A stretch of DNA of 64,000 nucleotides from Liopterus haemorrhoidalis (GCA_963971575.1 OZ020625.1:2170001-2234000), one strand, 5' to 3'. Shown: positions 20,113-32,465, numbered from the stretch's first letter. The notes: generated from the sequence alone by a model not told the origin. Program-made: numbers and translations.

Positions 20113-20569
20113 GCATAGAGCGTGCTGTGTCTATTTATATGACGTTAATGGTCATCTTCTATGATTCACATCCATACAGAAGTACGGAAAGAGCGCGTCT
20201 ATGGTAATACATTGAAAACCAAGAAAATATGTTTTATGACAACAGTATAGAAGTTAACATATCATAATGGAGAATATGTTTATACAAATTCATAATTTTT
20301 TCACGTTTCAATTTCTAAATGTATCAAATATTTGTGTCATTTAAGAAAAAAATGTTCTGAATTGTTTTATTTTTGCAAACAGAGACATGCTTTTCGAAAG
20401 TTATTTCTTTGTCTCAAATACATTCTTTCTGTTTAGAAATGCTTCTAGTTTCATTAAATAGTTCAAACTTCAATTAAATACCTCCAAAATACCGTCACTG
20501 TCCCCTTAAAAGATTATTCTTTAAAATAAAAGCGTTTTTAAAATACTATTTGTAATATTTTCATGTTTG

Positions 20570-23400
20570 AATATATGCCAATTTGAAATTTAGTTCGCGC
20601 CTGCGCCGTTGTGGCGCTGTCTTAATTGTTCTTAACGAAAACATGACGTTTCGTGATTTACTGACAAATTTAGCTAAAAAAACTGAAAAAAACTTGACAT
20701 CAATTTCCAAAAACTTTAAACACCTCTACATTAACACCTGTAGAAGCTTTTTGGATAGTAATTTTACCCTGGGAATGTGTTTGTGAGAAAATATAAGTGT
20801 AACAAAATTGCAATCCCAAACTAAAGAAGACTAACATATAAGAAAATTAATATTTGAACTCTGGCGTTGATTTAAGAAATTTGTAAGGTACACACGTTTT
20901 ATTTAACACACTTTTTACCCTTTGACACAGTTTCATTGTTGTATTTTTTGTTTTTTGTAACAAATGTGTAAGAGAGAGATGGAGATAGGATGGATCTTCC
21001 ATGTGTTGGAGAGAGACAGTAATATATTGGTAAAAATATATATTTTATTGTTTAAATAATTGTTTTCAGGCTACATATGTTTGTAAGTGGGTATAATTAT
21101 TATAAAATATCGTATGTTTATAAATTCTATGTCTTATTTCACTTGTTATCACCGGTTTTATTAAATTTTTGTGTATTCCCTGGATATAGAATTTTATTAC
21201 TCCATAACTATGTTGAATTAAGAAATGAAATTTTTACAGTAAATAGTTGGAACCCTACTGAATTTCCCCTAAAAATTTCATTTCTTAATTCTAAAACGTT
21301 TTTGAAATATTAATTTTTAAGTATATTTCCATATATCCCAATTCGCTGTTTAGTTGGCGGTTCCGCCGTTGTAGCTCGCAGCGCTGTGTTACAACAATGG
21401 CCAAGCAGTTGACATATCGTGTTTTGCGTATATTTTTATTGAAAAAACTAATAAAAAGTTGCCATCGAATTCAAAAAATATTGAAAACAATTAAATTAAC
21501 ACCTTAAGAAACTTTTTGGATAATTGTTTTATCGTAGTCGAGTGTTTGTGAAAAAATATGAGTATAACAAAATAGCGTTTCTCAGTAAGCAGAATTTCGC
21601 ATTTTAGAAAATTAATATTTCAACTCTGTAGCTGGTTTAAGAAATTTGGAAGGTATACACCTCTTATTTAACACATTTTTTACCCCTTGACACTGTTTTG
21701 TTGATGTATTTTGTTTATTATTTTGTTTTTTGTAACAATTTTTTTACGTGTAAGAGAGAGATGGAGGCCATCTTCCATGTGTTGGAGAGAGACAGCATAT
21801 ATTGGTAAAAATATTTTATTTGTTCAAATAAAGGTTTTCAGGCTACATATGTTTGTAAGTGGGTATAATTATGCTAAAATATTATACATTTATAATTTTT
21901 ATGCCCAATTTCACTTGAAATCTCTGGTTTTATTAATTTTTTTGTGTATTCACTCGATATCGAATTTTATTACTCCAGAACTATGGTGAATTAAGAAAAG
22001 AAATTTTTACAGTAAATAGATAAAACCCTAGTGAGTGCCCCCTAAAAATTTAATTTCTTAATTCTAAAAGGTTTTTGAAATATTAATTTTTAAACATTTT
22101 TGCATATACCCAATTCGTTGTTTAGTTCGCGGCCCGCCGTTGTAGCGTTAGTGTCGCAACAATGGCCAAGCAGTTGACAGCTCGAGTTTTGGGCTACATT
22201 TTTACTGAAAAAACTAGTAAGAAGTTGACATCGAATTTAAAAAACAATAAAAACATTTAAAATAACACTTGTAGAAATTTTTTGGATAATTATTTCACCT
22301 CAGTCGACTGTTTGTGAAAAAATATGAGTATAACAAACTAGTGTCTCTGCGCAAGTAGAATTTCGCGTTTTAGAAAATTAATATTTTAACTCTGGAGCTG
22401 ATTTAAGAAATTTAAAAGGTATACACGTTTCAGTTAAGGCCTTTTTTAACTTCTGATCAAATTTGGTTTTTGGATTTTGTAATTTTTTGTAGTTTTTATA
22501 GGTCCGGGGTTGCTGTGTGTAGGAGAGAGATGGAACGAGCACAGGAGACATGTGTTAGAGAGAGACGAAAACATTTTCGGAAAAATGGTAATATTTTTAA
22601 ATAAATTAAAAAATATGTATGTGTTGTGTAAAATTGTGCTTTTGAGGGATTATTGGAGAAAATATTTTTATTTGTAAATTTATAGTAATATTTTTAATGG
22701 TAAGTAAGCAATGTGTTGGACAAAGACAGAGCTAGCCGAGCTGCCGTGTGTTAGAGAGAGACAGCATCTACAAATGTTTTTTTTGTAAAAATTAAAAACT
22801 ATTAGGTTTCTATCAGTAAAAATGAACTTTTGGGAATTGTTGGGATGTTTTTTTGCTTTTACCATTAAAAATTAGTCCTAGGTTGCTGTGTGCAGGAGAG
22901 AGATGAAGCTATACCAGGTACAATACATAAGAGAGACAAAAACAATTTTAAAAAATGTATTTTTTCAATAAATGTTTAAAAATTATTTAAATGTGTCTTT
23001 AAAAAGGAACTTTTGGGTCTTATTGGGATGGGTTTTTTTCCTGAATATTGTCTAGGGATGCTGTGTGTAGAAGAGAGATGGAGCGATATCAGGTACAATT
23101 AGTGATTCTTCTCGAGAATTTCTCGAGAAAAAGTTTTAATTCTCATTTTTCATTTCTCGACAAATGTAAAATTTGCTCGACGCCTTCACTTTAGTAATTT
23201 AAAGGTGATTATAATTTTAAAATGTTTTTATCCTCTACAATATTTTCAACATTAAAAAAAGATGTATATTCTAATAATTAAATAATTATTTTTCTCGAGA
23301 TTTCTCGAGAATTCTCGAGAAAATAAGTCTAATGTCGAGAAATCAGGGGTAACACTAGGTACAATGTGTAAGAGAGAGACAACAACAATTTTAAAATAAC
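20570..23400 (+). repeat. right arm of the inverted repeat array, with ~770-bp tandem units
   Basis: Three successive units, at about 20580, 21336 and 22107, share TTTAGTTCGC/GGCG..GCCGTTGTAG and, downstream, AGAGAGAGATGGA, GGCTACATATGTTTGTAAGT and CCCCTAAAAATTT. From 22500 to 23400 the array mirrors 15600-16660, including AGGAGAGAGATGGAACGAGC and a CTCGAG cluster at 23108-23180 and 23290-23320. ORFs here recur with the repeat and are not genes. Confidence 0.8.
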
Positions 23401-23423
23401 TATGCTACAATAAAGGACATGAA

Positions 23424-23845
23424 AGTCAATAGCCCTGTTCGTAGAACCATTTCCAGTACCAGCTTAGAGGGGGGCGAGGTCGGGTGACGCTCAGGGCGCC
23501 AGGCCTGGACGGGCGGCAGACGGTCAAAAAAAAAACTTTCCTAAAAAAATGTTTTCAGATAGAAAGGACTTTTATTTTTTTAAAATTATATTATTTACAC
23601 AAAATATTCACTTGTATTTTAGAAGAGAGGACCTTTAAAATGGCCCCAAAAAAGCTAGTTACAAATTAGAGTAGTAAATCTTTTTTTATGGGGGTGGCAA
23701 AAAATCTAGCCCAGGGCGCCAAACTTGCTACGGCCGGCCCTGACCATTTCGACAGACGAAAGCGCAGTTATTTTAACGCAATTCTGCCCTTGCGTTTGAC
23801 GATAATATACAGTTAGATATGGTTCTACGAACAGGGCTATTGACT
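23424..23845. mobile_element. TIR element with 27-bp perfect inverted ends
   Basis: AGTCAATAGCCCTGTTCGTA plus GAACCAT (23424-23450) is exactly inverted at 23819-23845. The interior includes GC-rich AGGGCGCCA motifs near both sides that may mark a further nested MITE. No coding sequence is seen. The superfamily is unassigned. Confidence 0.75.
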
Positions 23846-24111
23846 ATATACATGATTTTGAAATTTACAAAACGAGGCGAAGCAGAGTTTTTCCCATTTA
23901 TTATTACCTTAGCAGTGGCGGCGCTAGCTCTTAAAATAAGGGGGGCGGGCAAAAAATGAGTAAAATTTGGGGGGGCTAGGATATATTTTTTTGTCGTTTA
24001 TACATGAAAATATAAGTGATGATCTAAAAAACAAAGGGTCCTCACTTCTAAAATATATTTTTCACCAATTAATTCTAAGGGGGGGGCAGAGTAAGATTGG
24101 GGGGGATTTTT

Positions 24112-24350
24112 TCCGGTTTCACCGGAAATGATGTAAAATTTTAATCTAGCATAGGGAATCGATAATTTTATATTTTTTCCTAAAAGTACATTAAATTAGC
24201 TTTACAATGACACCAAAAAGTCATATTTTTATGTTAACCATTTCAAAATGGCGACCATTTATTTACAAAATAATAATCAACATAAGTTTTACAAAGTTGA
24301 ACGTAGCAAGCTTTGAAAACAATAAAAAAAAAAACAAAATATCTCTAAAA
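24112..24350. repeat. dispersed repeat shared with 45738-45990
   Basis: CCGGTTTCACCGGAAAT opens a block of about 240 bp, with AATGGCGACCATTTATTTAC near its middle, that recurs almost unchanged at 45738-45990. The opening includes the palindrome CCGGTTTCACCGG. It does not look coding. Confidence 0.75.
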
Positions 24351-24759
24351 TAAACTATTTGACTATTTAGAAAAAAAAAACTATTACTTTTTACAATTAT
24401 TTTACAAAAAAAAATAATAATATAATAGCGAATAGCCTTTGTTGCTATGCACCAAAAATTTTAACTAACTAACTAACTTTGATCGGTATTTGGTATTTCA
24501 AATACTTTTACCAAGTATTTGACACAGCTCTATGCAGGGGTAATAGGACCGGTCAAAACGTCACACTGACCACGTGGCTTTCATATCTATGGCCGGCGGT
24601 CTACCTTCTTCTCTGCCCCTTATACGCCTATCTAGGTGTTGGGAACCTATTATTTATTTATTTTTATCCACACTATTATATCGTGGGTATTAAGTGGGAA
24701 TAAAAGTGGGTATGAAGTTTATTTTCTAACTGAAAAGAATTGGCTTAGTAGGTCTGAAC

Positions 24760-25760
24760 TAGAGATGGGTCGTTCATGAACGAACCGGCTCACTGAGCCG
24801 GCTCAGTACACTGACCGAAGTGACACGGTTCACCAAATTGAAATGAGCCGGCTCACGGCTCACTGTATAGTTTCAAGTTTCAAGGATACGATTGGTCGGG
24901 CGATTGTGAACAGTGACCGGAGTGATCCGGATCTGGATCGATGTCATGTTGAACTTCGCGAGAACTTGGCTTGTAATGTATTATCATAAAGTGTATTTTG
25001 TCATCAATTTGTAGGGCACTTTATTTGAAACTAATAGGGTTAGTCTGTATTTTCTTACAACCATACTATATAAAAATATTGCCCAAATCCCAGATGTCCG
25101 ATTTATAAGGGCAATAAACATCGCCATAAACTTAACACATCTGGTTTAAAATACAGTAGCTACATAAAGTGAATTGCTTGTTTCAAAAATGTTAGATAAG
25201 AGTCGGGGCTAAGCGACGTTCTACCTACGACCGGACGACCGGCAACTGACTGACCTGTGTCTCGGGATCATGTTTAAAAGAACCGGCGCTAAGCAAGAGT
25301 CGGCTCTAAGCGACGTTCTACCTCTAAGCTCTAAGCGACGTTCTACCGAACGACCGACCGACCTGTGTCTCGGGATCATGTTTACAAGAACCGGCTCTGA
25401 GCAAGAGTCGGTTCTAAGCGACATTCTACCTACGACCGAATGACCGACCAACCTGCGTCTCGGAATCATGTTTACAGTTCATATATTGCAAGAATCGGCT
25501 CTAAGCAAGAGCCGGGTGTAAACGACGTTCTACCTACGACCGAACAACCGACCGACCTGTGTCTCGGGATCATATTTACAGTTTATATATTGCAAGAACC
25601 GGCTCTAAGCGACTTTCTACCTACGAACTAACGACCGTCCTGTGTTTCGGAGACATGTTTACTTAACCGGATCACTGAGCCGGATCAATGAACCGGCTCA
25701 ACAAACTGAACGACCTCCACTGATCCGGTTCCGCAAACTGAGCCGAAATTCCCATCTCTA
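24760..25760 (+). mobile_element. TAGAGATGGG hAT element, complete, perfect 8-bp TSD
   Basis: Ends TAGAGATGGG and CCCATCTCTA with GTCTGAAC on both sides (24752-24759, 25761-25768). The interior carries GAGCCGGCTCA palindromes and a minisatellite of CTAAGCGACGTTCTACC plus CCTGTGTCTCGGGATCATG units. There is no transposase. Confidence 0.9.
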
Positions 25761-26639
25761 GTCTGAACTACTGTAGAAAAAATATATTTTATTTTATCAC
25801 AGTACTATAGTCTATCTCAGAAAGAGCGATAGTAATAAATCATTTTGTCAGGCAGTTACCAGTGGCGTGCACATTTTAAACACGTTTAAATTGGTTTTGT
25901 GTATTTCTATATTACTATTTATCATTTTATTAAACGCACGCCTGTGACCATATTTATCATATCATTAAACGCACCCCTGTGACCATATTTTTCTTCAAAA
26001 TTTTAGGGTAAATTTTTATGATCTATTGTGTTTAACCCTAGTTCGTATTCCCATATAAGATGTGCGGCTGTTTCTTAACAATATTTCGTTTCGAACTATT
26101 CATATTTTGTGGGCCGCTTCTGTAGAAAAAAACAATAACTTTTTACAAATAATAAATTTTATTACTATCGCTCTTTCTGAGATAGACTATAGTCCGGTAA
26201 ATAGTTATTTACGGTACTAGTAGTAGAAAAGTTTACGGAAAAATCTTATTATCTGGTTGTTCGCTAAAAAATTTTTCTTCTGTTAAGATTTTTATTGTAC
26301 GGTCCTGAATTTTTAATTAATTCTTAATTTTAACCCTCTGTATTCTCCTTTTATCCCCACTCCGCCACCTGTTGCAACTTCAGACTATTCCTATGTTGTT
26401 TAGTTTGAGTGGAACCGTTGCACTGTTCACGTCGTTTGAAAAAGTTTATCCAAATATACCAGTTTCATTTATTGTTCGTTTAAACAATTGTAATTTTGTG
26501 ATTTTAGTGTGTTTTTGTGATAGTGTAGTGCCCAAATTTGGATTAATTTCAATTTTCTAATTAAGGTAAAAGTTTTTTTCTTTGTTACAAAAACACCGAA
26601 GTGTTTAATATTAAGTGTTTGGTGCCAAAAATTAATATT

Positions 26640-28870
26640 AGAACCGTTAAATATTTATTTATAAGCAGTTTTTATACTGTAAACATCCCAAAAAACTATT
26701 TGTTGGGCCTTAAACAAACCTTTTAACACATAAGAAGTAATTTTGGAAGGTTTTTTATCTTAGAAACCCCCCCAAAAAACTTTTTTTTTTTCTTCTGAAC
26801 CAACTTTTAATTATTTTGGCACTGTTTATGTTCTGTTTTGTCTTTGAAACCCCCCAAAAAACTATTTGCCAGGCCTTAAACAAACCTTTTAATACATAAG
26901 AAGTAATTTTGGAAGTTTTTTTTTATCTTAGAAACCCCCCAAAAAACTTTTTGTTTCCAAATCAACTTTTGATTACTTTGGCACTGTTTATGGCCTGTTT
27001 TGTCTTTGAAACCCCCCAAAAAACTATTTGCCAGGCCTTAAACAAACCTTTTAATACATAAGAAGTAATTTTGGAAGTTTTTTTTTATGTTAGAAACCCC
27101 CCAAAAAAACTTTTTTTGTTTCCAAATCAACTTTTGATTACTTTGGCACTGTTTATGGCCTGTTTTGTCTTTGAAACCCCCCAAAAAACTATTTGCCAGG
27201 CCTCAAACCAACCTTTTAATACATAAGAAGTTATTTTGGAAGTTTTTTTTTATCTTATAAACCCCCCAAAAAACTTTTTTTGTTTCCAAATCAACTTTTG
27301 ATTACTTTGGCACTGTTTATGGCCTGTTTTGTCTTTGAAACCCCCCAAAAAACTATTTGCCAGGCCTTAAACAAACCTTTTAATACATAAGAAGTAATTT
27401 TGGAAGTTTTTTTTTTTATCTTAGAAACCCCCCAAAAAACTTCTTTTGTTTCTGAACCAACTTTTGATTACTTTGGCACTGTTTATGGTCTGTTTTGCCT
27501 TTGAAACCCCCCCAAAAAACTATTTGCCAGGCCTTAAACAAACCTTTTAATACATAAGAAGTAATTTAGGAAGTTTTTTTTATCTTAGAAACCCCCCCAA
27601 AAAAACTTGTTTTGTTTCTATACCAACTTTTGATTACTTTGGCACTCTTTATCGTCTGTTATGCCTTTGATATCCCCCAAAAAACTATTTGTCAGGCCTT
27701 AAACAAACCTTTTAACACATCAGAAGTGATTTTGGAATTTTTTTTAAGAAATTACTCAAAAAAATTTTTTTTTTGGTTTTGAACCATCTTTTGACTACTT
27801 TGGTACTGTTTTTGGCCTCTTTTGTCTTTAGAACACCTCAGAAAAACTATCTAAGGCCCTAAACAACCCTTTTAACACGTAAGAAGTGATTTTGGAAATT
27901 TTTTATGTTAAAAACTCCCCAAAAAATATTTTTTTGGTTTCTAAACCAACTTTTGATTACTGTTTTTGGCCTCTTTTGTTTTTGAAACACCTCAAAAAAA
28001 CTATATATGAGGACCTAAACAAGCCTTTTAATACATAAGAAGTCATTTTAGCATTTTTTTGTTAGAAACCCCCAAAAAAAAAAATATTTTTTGGTTTCTA
28101 AACCAACTTTTGATTACTTTGGCTCTGTTCTTGGTCTCTTTTGTCTTTAAAACACCTAAAAAAAAACTATATGTGAGCAGTGGCGCGCCAACGAAATTTG
28201 CCGCCCGGGTGCAAGACTTTATTTGCCGCCCCTACGTATGTCGACAATAAAACACAATAAAATTTTAAATCTCATATTTTTAAATCCATTTGAAAATTAT
28301 TATTTGACTGTAAAAAATAAAAAAAAAAACTCACATTTTAAATAACTGTATTTTATTAAACAACGATTGACGAGGCTTTTTGCCGCCCCTGATATTTGCC
28401 GCCCGTGTGCGGTGCACTCCTTGCACCCTCGGGTTGGCGCGCCCCTGTATGTGAGGACCTAAACAAGCCTTTTAATACATAAAAAGTCATTTTGTTTTTT
28501 ATTTATGTTTAAAACCCCAAAAAAAAAACAATTTTTTGGTTTCTAAAATAATTTTTGATTATTTTGGCACTGTTTTTGGCCTCTTTTGTTTTTGATACAC
28601 CTCAAAAAAACTATATGTGAGGACCTAAACAAGCTCTTTAACACATAAAAAACGATTTTGGTTTCTAAACCAACTTTTGATTACTTTGCACTGTTTTTGG
28701 CCATTTTTGACTTTGAAACACCCCAAAAATCTATATGTGAGGCCCTAAACAAAACTTTTAACACATAAAAAGTCATTTTGGAATTTTTTTATGTTATAAA
28801 CCCCCCAAAATTTTTTTGGTTTCTAAACTAATTTTTGATTACTTTGGCACTGGTTTTGGCCTGTAGAGGT
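26640..28870 (+). repeat. tandem array, ~164-bp monomer
   Basis: Monomers contain GAAACCCCCCAAAAAACTAT, CAGGCCTTAAACAAACC and ACTTTGGCACTGTTTATGG. The first six are near-identical; later ones (from about 27700) decay. One late monomer is interrupted by a hAT MITE at 28178-28447. Confidence 0.9.
28178..28447. mobile_element. hAT MITE, 270 bp, inserted in the tandem array
   Basis: Ends CAGTGGCGCGCCAAC and GTTGGCGCGCCCCTG are inverted, with a perfect TATGTGAG duplication at 28170-28177 and 28448-28455. TTTGCCGCCC motifs repeat inside. Confidence 0.92.
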
Positions 28871-28872
28871 GA

Positions 28873-29240
28873 ATTTTTGATATCGTCCAAAGATGCGAAA
28901 TTTTTTCCTTTAAGGGAATTTTGTAGAGAGCGGAACAAATGGTAGTCGGAGCATATGGTCCAGACATCGCACCATCCGACTACGATTTGTTCTGCTTTCT
29001 ACAAAATTCCCTTAACGGAAAAAATTCTGCATCTGTGGACGATATCAAAATTCACCTGGACAGATTTTTCGAGAGCAAAGACGGAACCTTCTGGAGAGAT
29101 GGCATTGTAAAATTGCCTGAGCGTTTGTCCAAAGTGATAGAAAATAAAGGACAGTACATTTGATAATAAAAGTTTTTTTTAGAATGTACATTTTATTGAA
29201 TAAAAGGTGAAAAAAAAAATCGAATGGACTTATGTAACAA
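28873..29240 (+). mobile_element. mariner 3' remnant with inverted (palindromic) start
   Basis: The right end has the family's 3' terminus, CAACCCAAT. The left end (about 28880-28950) is the reverse complement of the transposase segment at 28976-29045, so the fragment folds on itself. A sister copy is at 58134-58445. Confidence 0.75.
28939..29163 (+). pseudogene. mariner transposase C-terminal fragment
   Basis: The frame reads GPDIAPSDYDLFCFLQNSLN, then GKNSASVDDIKIHLDRFFES, then KDGTFWRDGIVKLPERLSKV and ENKGQYI before TGA. The SPD-like GPDIAPSDY carries the third catalytic Asp of the mariner DD34D triad; the first two are absent. About 70 of the usual ~345 residues remain. Confidence 0.85.
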
Positions 29241-29253
29241 CCCAATTCATCTT

Positions 29254-29345
29254 AACTGGCTTCTCTATCACTTCTTCTACTGGTTTAGTTCCCAGTTCTT
29301 CTCTATACTCTGTGTTTCTTATTAGGTCCGGTTTTGTCTTTCCTT
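29254..29345 (-). pseudogene. LINE ORF2 C-terminal scrap
   Basis: On the minus strand the sequence encodes KGKTKPDLIRNTEYREELGT and then KPVEEVIEKPVKMNW, which resembles the D.IRNEEIR..L.VEPV...I.KRQLRW segment near the end of RTE/CR1-like reverse transcriptase ORFs. It is only about 30 residues, so the call is tentative. Confidence 0.45.
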
Positions 29346-30169
29346 TAAATATTCTAAAAGTTATAAAATACTCTTAAAAACTAATTATTTGGTTCTAAAC
29401 TAATTATTAAATAACTTACAAGTATTTTAAACTCATTTTGAATGTTGTAAGCCTTCCAAAAAATTTATTTTAAACATAAATATTTACAATGCGTGTCTAA
29501 TTTTTTTTTCTTTCTCGGAACTGCTGTTAAGTGGTATTATATTTCTTATTTTATGGTTGAAAAGCTGATACTTTAATAGCTACAAAATGCTGGGGAGTCG
29601 GTTAACACAAAAAATATATTCTCCCGATATTCCTAGGTACTGTTCGTTGGGAGATATGGTCTTCAAAAGTATCAGTTCTTTCTAGGTATCTAGTATTTCA
29701 ATGCTGCTATTACTATGAACGTTGAAAATTAACTAACAAGTATAACAACCCCTAAAATTTAGAAACAATAGGATTATAAATTTGGAAAATATCCTTAAAG
29801 GGGGGGGGTCTGATAACCACATTTTAAGCATATTTTTGTGAATTTTTTTCAAATCTATGGTTAAATTTATTCATTTTCAAACTAAGTACATATATAAAGT
29901 ATGTTTTGAAGAAGATACTAAAAAATTTTGAAGGCAAAATATGGCGAAATGAGCCAGCTGTGGCAAATCTTCTCAGACTCCGGGAAAAAATTAGATTTTG
30001 CGGTGACCAGCATAACTCGTCACTGGATCATCTGAAATCAAAAATCCAAAAAGATTTTGTTAGTTTATGAGTTTGCCGAGGTAACGACGTTGAGATATAT
30101 TTTTTTTCATGTTTTTTTTTTTTTATTTAACAATCACAAATATACTCATTTTTAGGTTTTTTTTAGGGA

Positions 30170-30640
30170 GAATTAATTTTTTAATTTTTCAGAAAAAATT
30201 TGGGGCTTTAATCGTTTAACGCGTTTTGAGATTACGACATTTTTTTTTTAATGGCATAATTTACATTATATGTGATATTTGTGAATAAAAAAAAATTTAC
30301 TACTCAAATAACGGTTAGAGAAAATGACCTGAGGTTAGAATTTTTGGATTCCTTGTAATTTATTTAGACTAGAAAAAATTTGAGGCTTAATTCGTTGAGC
30401 GTGTTTTAAAATTATGACATATTTTAATATGGCGTGATTTATAGAAATTTTCATCTTCGGATGGACGTATCTGAAAAACAAAATGCGATAAAGACCTGCG
30501 GTTGAAATTTTTAAAATCTCGAGGTCCTAATTAACTTGTAACTATATTTTGAATCTTTTATAAATCCGAACTATAAAATGGTTAGGGATAGAAATCTGCG
30601 GTTTGAATTTCTAAAATCCACCTAGATTGTTTAGTCAAAA
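30170..30640 (+). repeat. decayed satellite-box repeats
   Basis: Three divergent copies of the shared box occur, for example GCGATAAAGACCTGCGGTTG and GGTTAGGGATAGAAATCTGC, each followed by a TTTAG(A/T)CTAG-like stretch. Confidence 0.6.
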
Positions 30641-31059
30641 AAAAAAAAATAAATAATAAATAATAATAATAATAATAATGGGCTTTAATAAACTGATTAT
30701 TAAGTTTTGTATAAAACTCTTGAAAATGGCCAAAAATCGTAAGGGGTAGACCTTATTTTTGTTTTGGAATTATTGGCGAAAAACTGACTCAAATCGGTTC
30801 TAACTCAAAAACTAGGAAAGCATGAATTTTTTAAATATTTTTTTCATAATCCTCACCCCAAAGTTAGCTTAAAACAATATTTTGGCTAAAATTGGAGTCA
30901 AAAAAATTTTGACCATAATTTTGCTAGATTTTTTTAAAAAATTTTGTTGTTAAATTGGTATACTTATATATTTTTAGCCTTAGATCACAAATATATGGTC
31001 ACTTTTGAGTTAAAGTCTAAAATTTTGACATTTGCAGCAAAATTTTTTTATAAAAATAT

Positions 31060-31281
31060 TTTTTTTTTTGGATGACCACATATTTGTTTATATTTTAGGG
31101 GGATATGTTTTTTAGATGTTTTAGTATATATTCCTATGTGCGGGTCAAAGAGTTGTATAAGCATGCCAAATTTCAACTCTCTAGGTTTAGCCGTTTGACT
31201 ACAATTTTTACCGAACAGACAGACAGACGACAAAATGACGGTATAAGGGTTTTTTGGTCATACCTACAAAACCCTAAAAAA
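31060..31281 (-). repeat. 5' end of the AGGGTTTTGTAGGTAT composite repeat
   Basis: The reverse complement of this segment matches 11087-11300: AGGGTTTTGTAGGTATGACC, GTCTGTCTGTTCGGTAAAA, GGCATGCTTATACAACTC. The 3' half is missing. Confidence 0.8.
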
Positions 31282-31370
31282 CAGTCCACAATAAGGCTCA
31301 AAGCCGATGAAATATTAGCCTGCCTCCTTTTTTTAATTATCTTTATAAAGTAATACTTACTTATCTATAT

Positions 31371-31513
31371 CAGCAATACCCAAACTGTGCGCCGCGGAAT
31401 TATTCCAATATTCCTCTAATTGCGTTAGTTAGGCCAATGTTTTGACTTTGGGCGCCGCAGAAAAATTCTGATATATTAAGGGCGCCGGGAACCGAAAAGA
31501 TTGGGAACCATTG
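31371..31513. mobile_element. hAT MITE, diverged
   Basis: CAGCAATACCCAAACTGTGC at 31371 and TTGGGAACCATTG ending at 31513 are imperfect inverted ends, and the flanks (ATCTATAT, GTCTATTA) match partly. Same family as 33138-33251; a related scrap, AGAGTTTCCAAAACTGTGC, lies at 45564. Confidence 0.65.
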
Positions 31514-32167
31514 GTCTATTAATTTTAGAGCTGCGACCTCAGCATTATACTGCCTTTTTAGTCGAAACCACTGTTGAAAACTTAATACTTTTTCATTTGT
31601 TTCTGTAGTTAAAATGCAGTGACCACACAAGTGACGTTTCCCAACGTTGACTAATGCCTTTCGGCTCAAAACTTTCAGTTAACACACACTGTTTATTTTG
31701 GTTTGGTGTTATTACTAAGTTGGTAACACTGTCAGATGGAATAATTACGGACAGCACAGGGTTTATTAAGGATTTTATAATACGAATGTTTCTCTATAAA
31801 TTATCAGCATCACGATTAAAAATATATCAGTCTGTCAAAACTGCAATTAAAGTCTATTCCTTTGGTTTTGGCGGAACTTGTTTTTCAATTCTAGTTACTT
31901 TTACCTATTGATTGAAGCTTTGGATCATTTCTTTTTCAATATATAAAAAAATAACTAATGACAACTTACAAATATAAAAATTCCGGTTAGTTCCGCCTAA
32001 TCGTTTGAAATATACTGTATCATTCTATGGATACAAGCTATTCCAAACGTTGAGGCGGAACTAAATGGGAATTTCGTTCTTTTAGGTTGTCACGAGAAGG
32101 GACCTTGCTTGGTTATTTGAATTTTTATGTTCTAATGTAAAAATTTAAAATTCCAACAGTGAAACCA

Positions 32168-32299
32168 GCTGACCGGCGTAGCGTAGTGGTAAGACATGTG
32201 CTCTGCGAAGGTCTCGGGTTCGAATTCCGTTCAGGCATGGAAATTTTCTCAAATAAAAATGCCACAGCAGAAAAGGCCATTAAATTAAATTTAAAAAAA
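32168..32299 (+). mobile_element. tRNA-derived SINE, 132 bp, perfect 13-bp TSD
   Basis: GCGTAGCGTAGTGGTAAG provides the A box and GGTTCGAATTCC the B box, followed by an A-rich tail. Both flanks are AACAGTGAAACCA (32155-32167, 32300-32312), a perfect duplication as made by LINE-driven retrotransposition. Confidence 0.88.
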
Positions 32300-32465
32300 A
32301 ACAGTGAAACCATGGAAATGAAAGACATATGTCAAAAATAAAATACTTTTTGTACATATTTTAATGACAAAAAAATAAATAAATGGGAAATTTTATTAAG
32401 AATGACACAAAAAATCAAAATATAAAGAAAATGACATTTTAAAATGATATTAACCTTCACCAAAA

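Noticed and set aside
21077..21989. Similar frames beginning MFVSGYNY at 21077 and 21849 and on the minus strand at 17285
   Set aside because: They recur with the ~770-bp repeat unit and its inverted copy; the frames end at different points and have no coding signature.
24479..24703. 74-codon frame with several Cys, Trp and Pro (LTTWLSYLWPAVYLLLCPLY)
   Set aside because: No signal of splicing, no recognisable domain and repeats on both sides; the hydrophobic run is compatible with chance.
26640..28870. Regular repeats considered as a CRISPR array
   Set aside because: Monomers of ~164 bp are contiguous, without unique spacers of constant length, in eukaryotic A+T-rich DNA. It is a satellite.
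31400..31669. 89-codon minus-strand frame with apparently non-random composition (KRHLCGHCILTTETNEKVLS)
   Set aside because: Its C-terminal third is hAT MITE sequence, and I see no splice or domain support. It could be a decayed transposon exon, but I cannot support a call.
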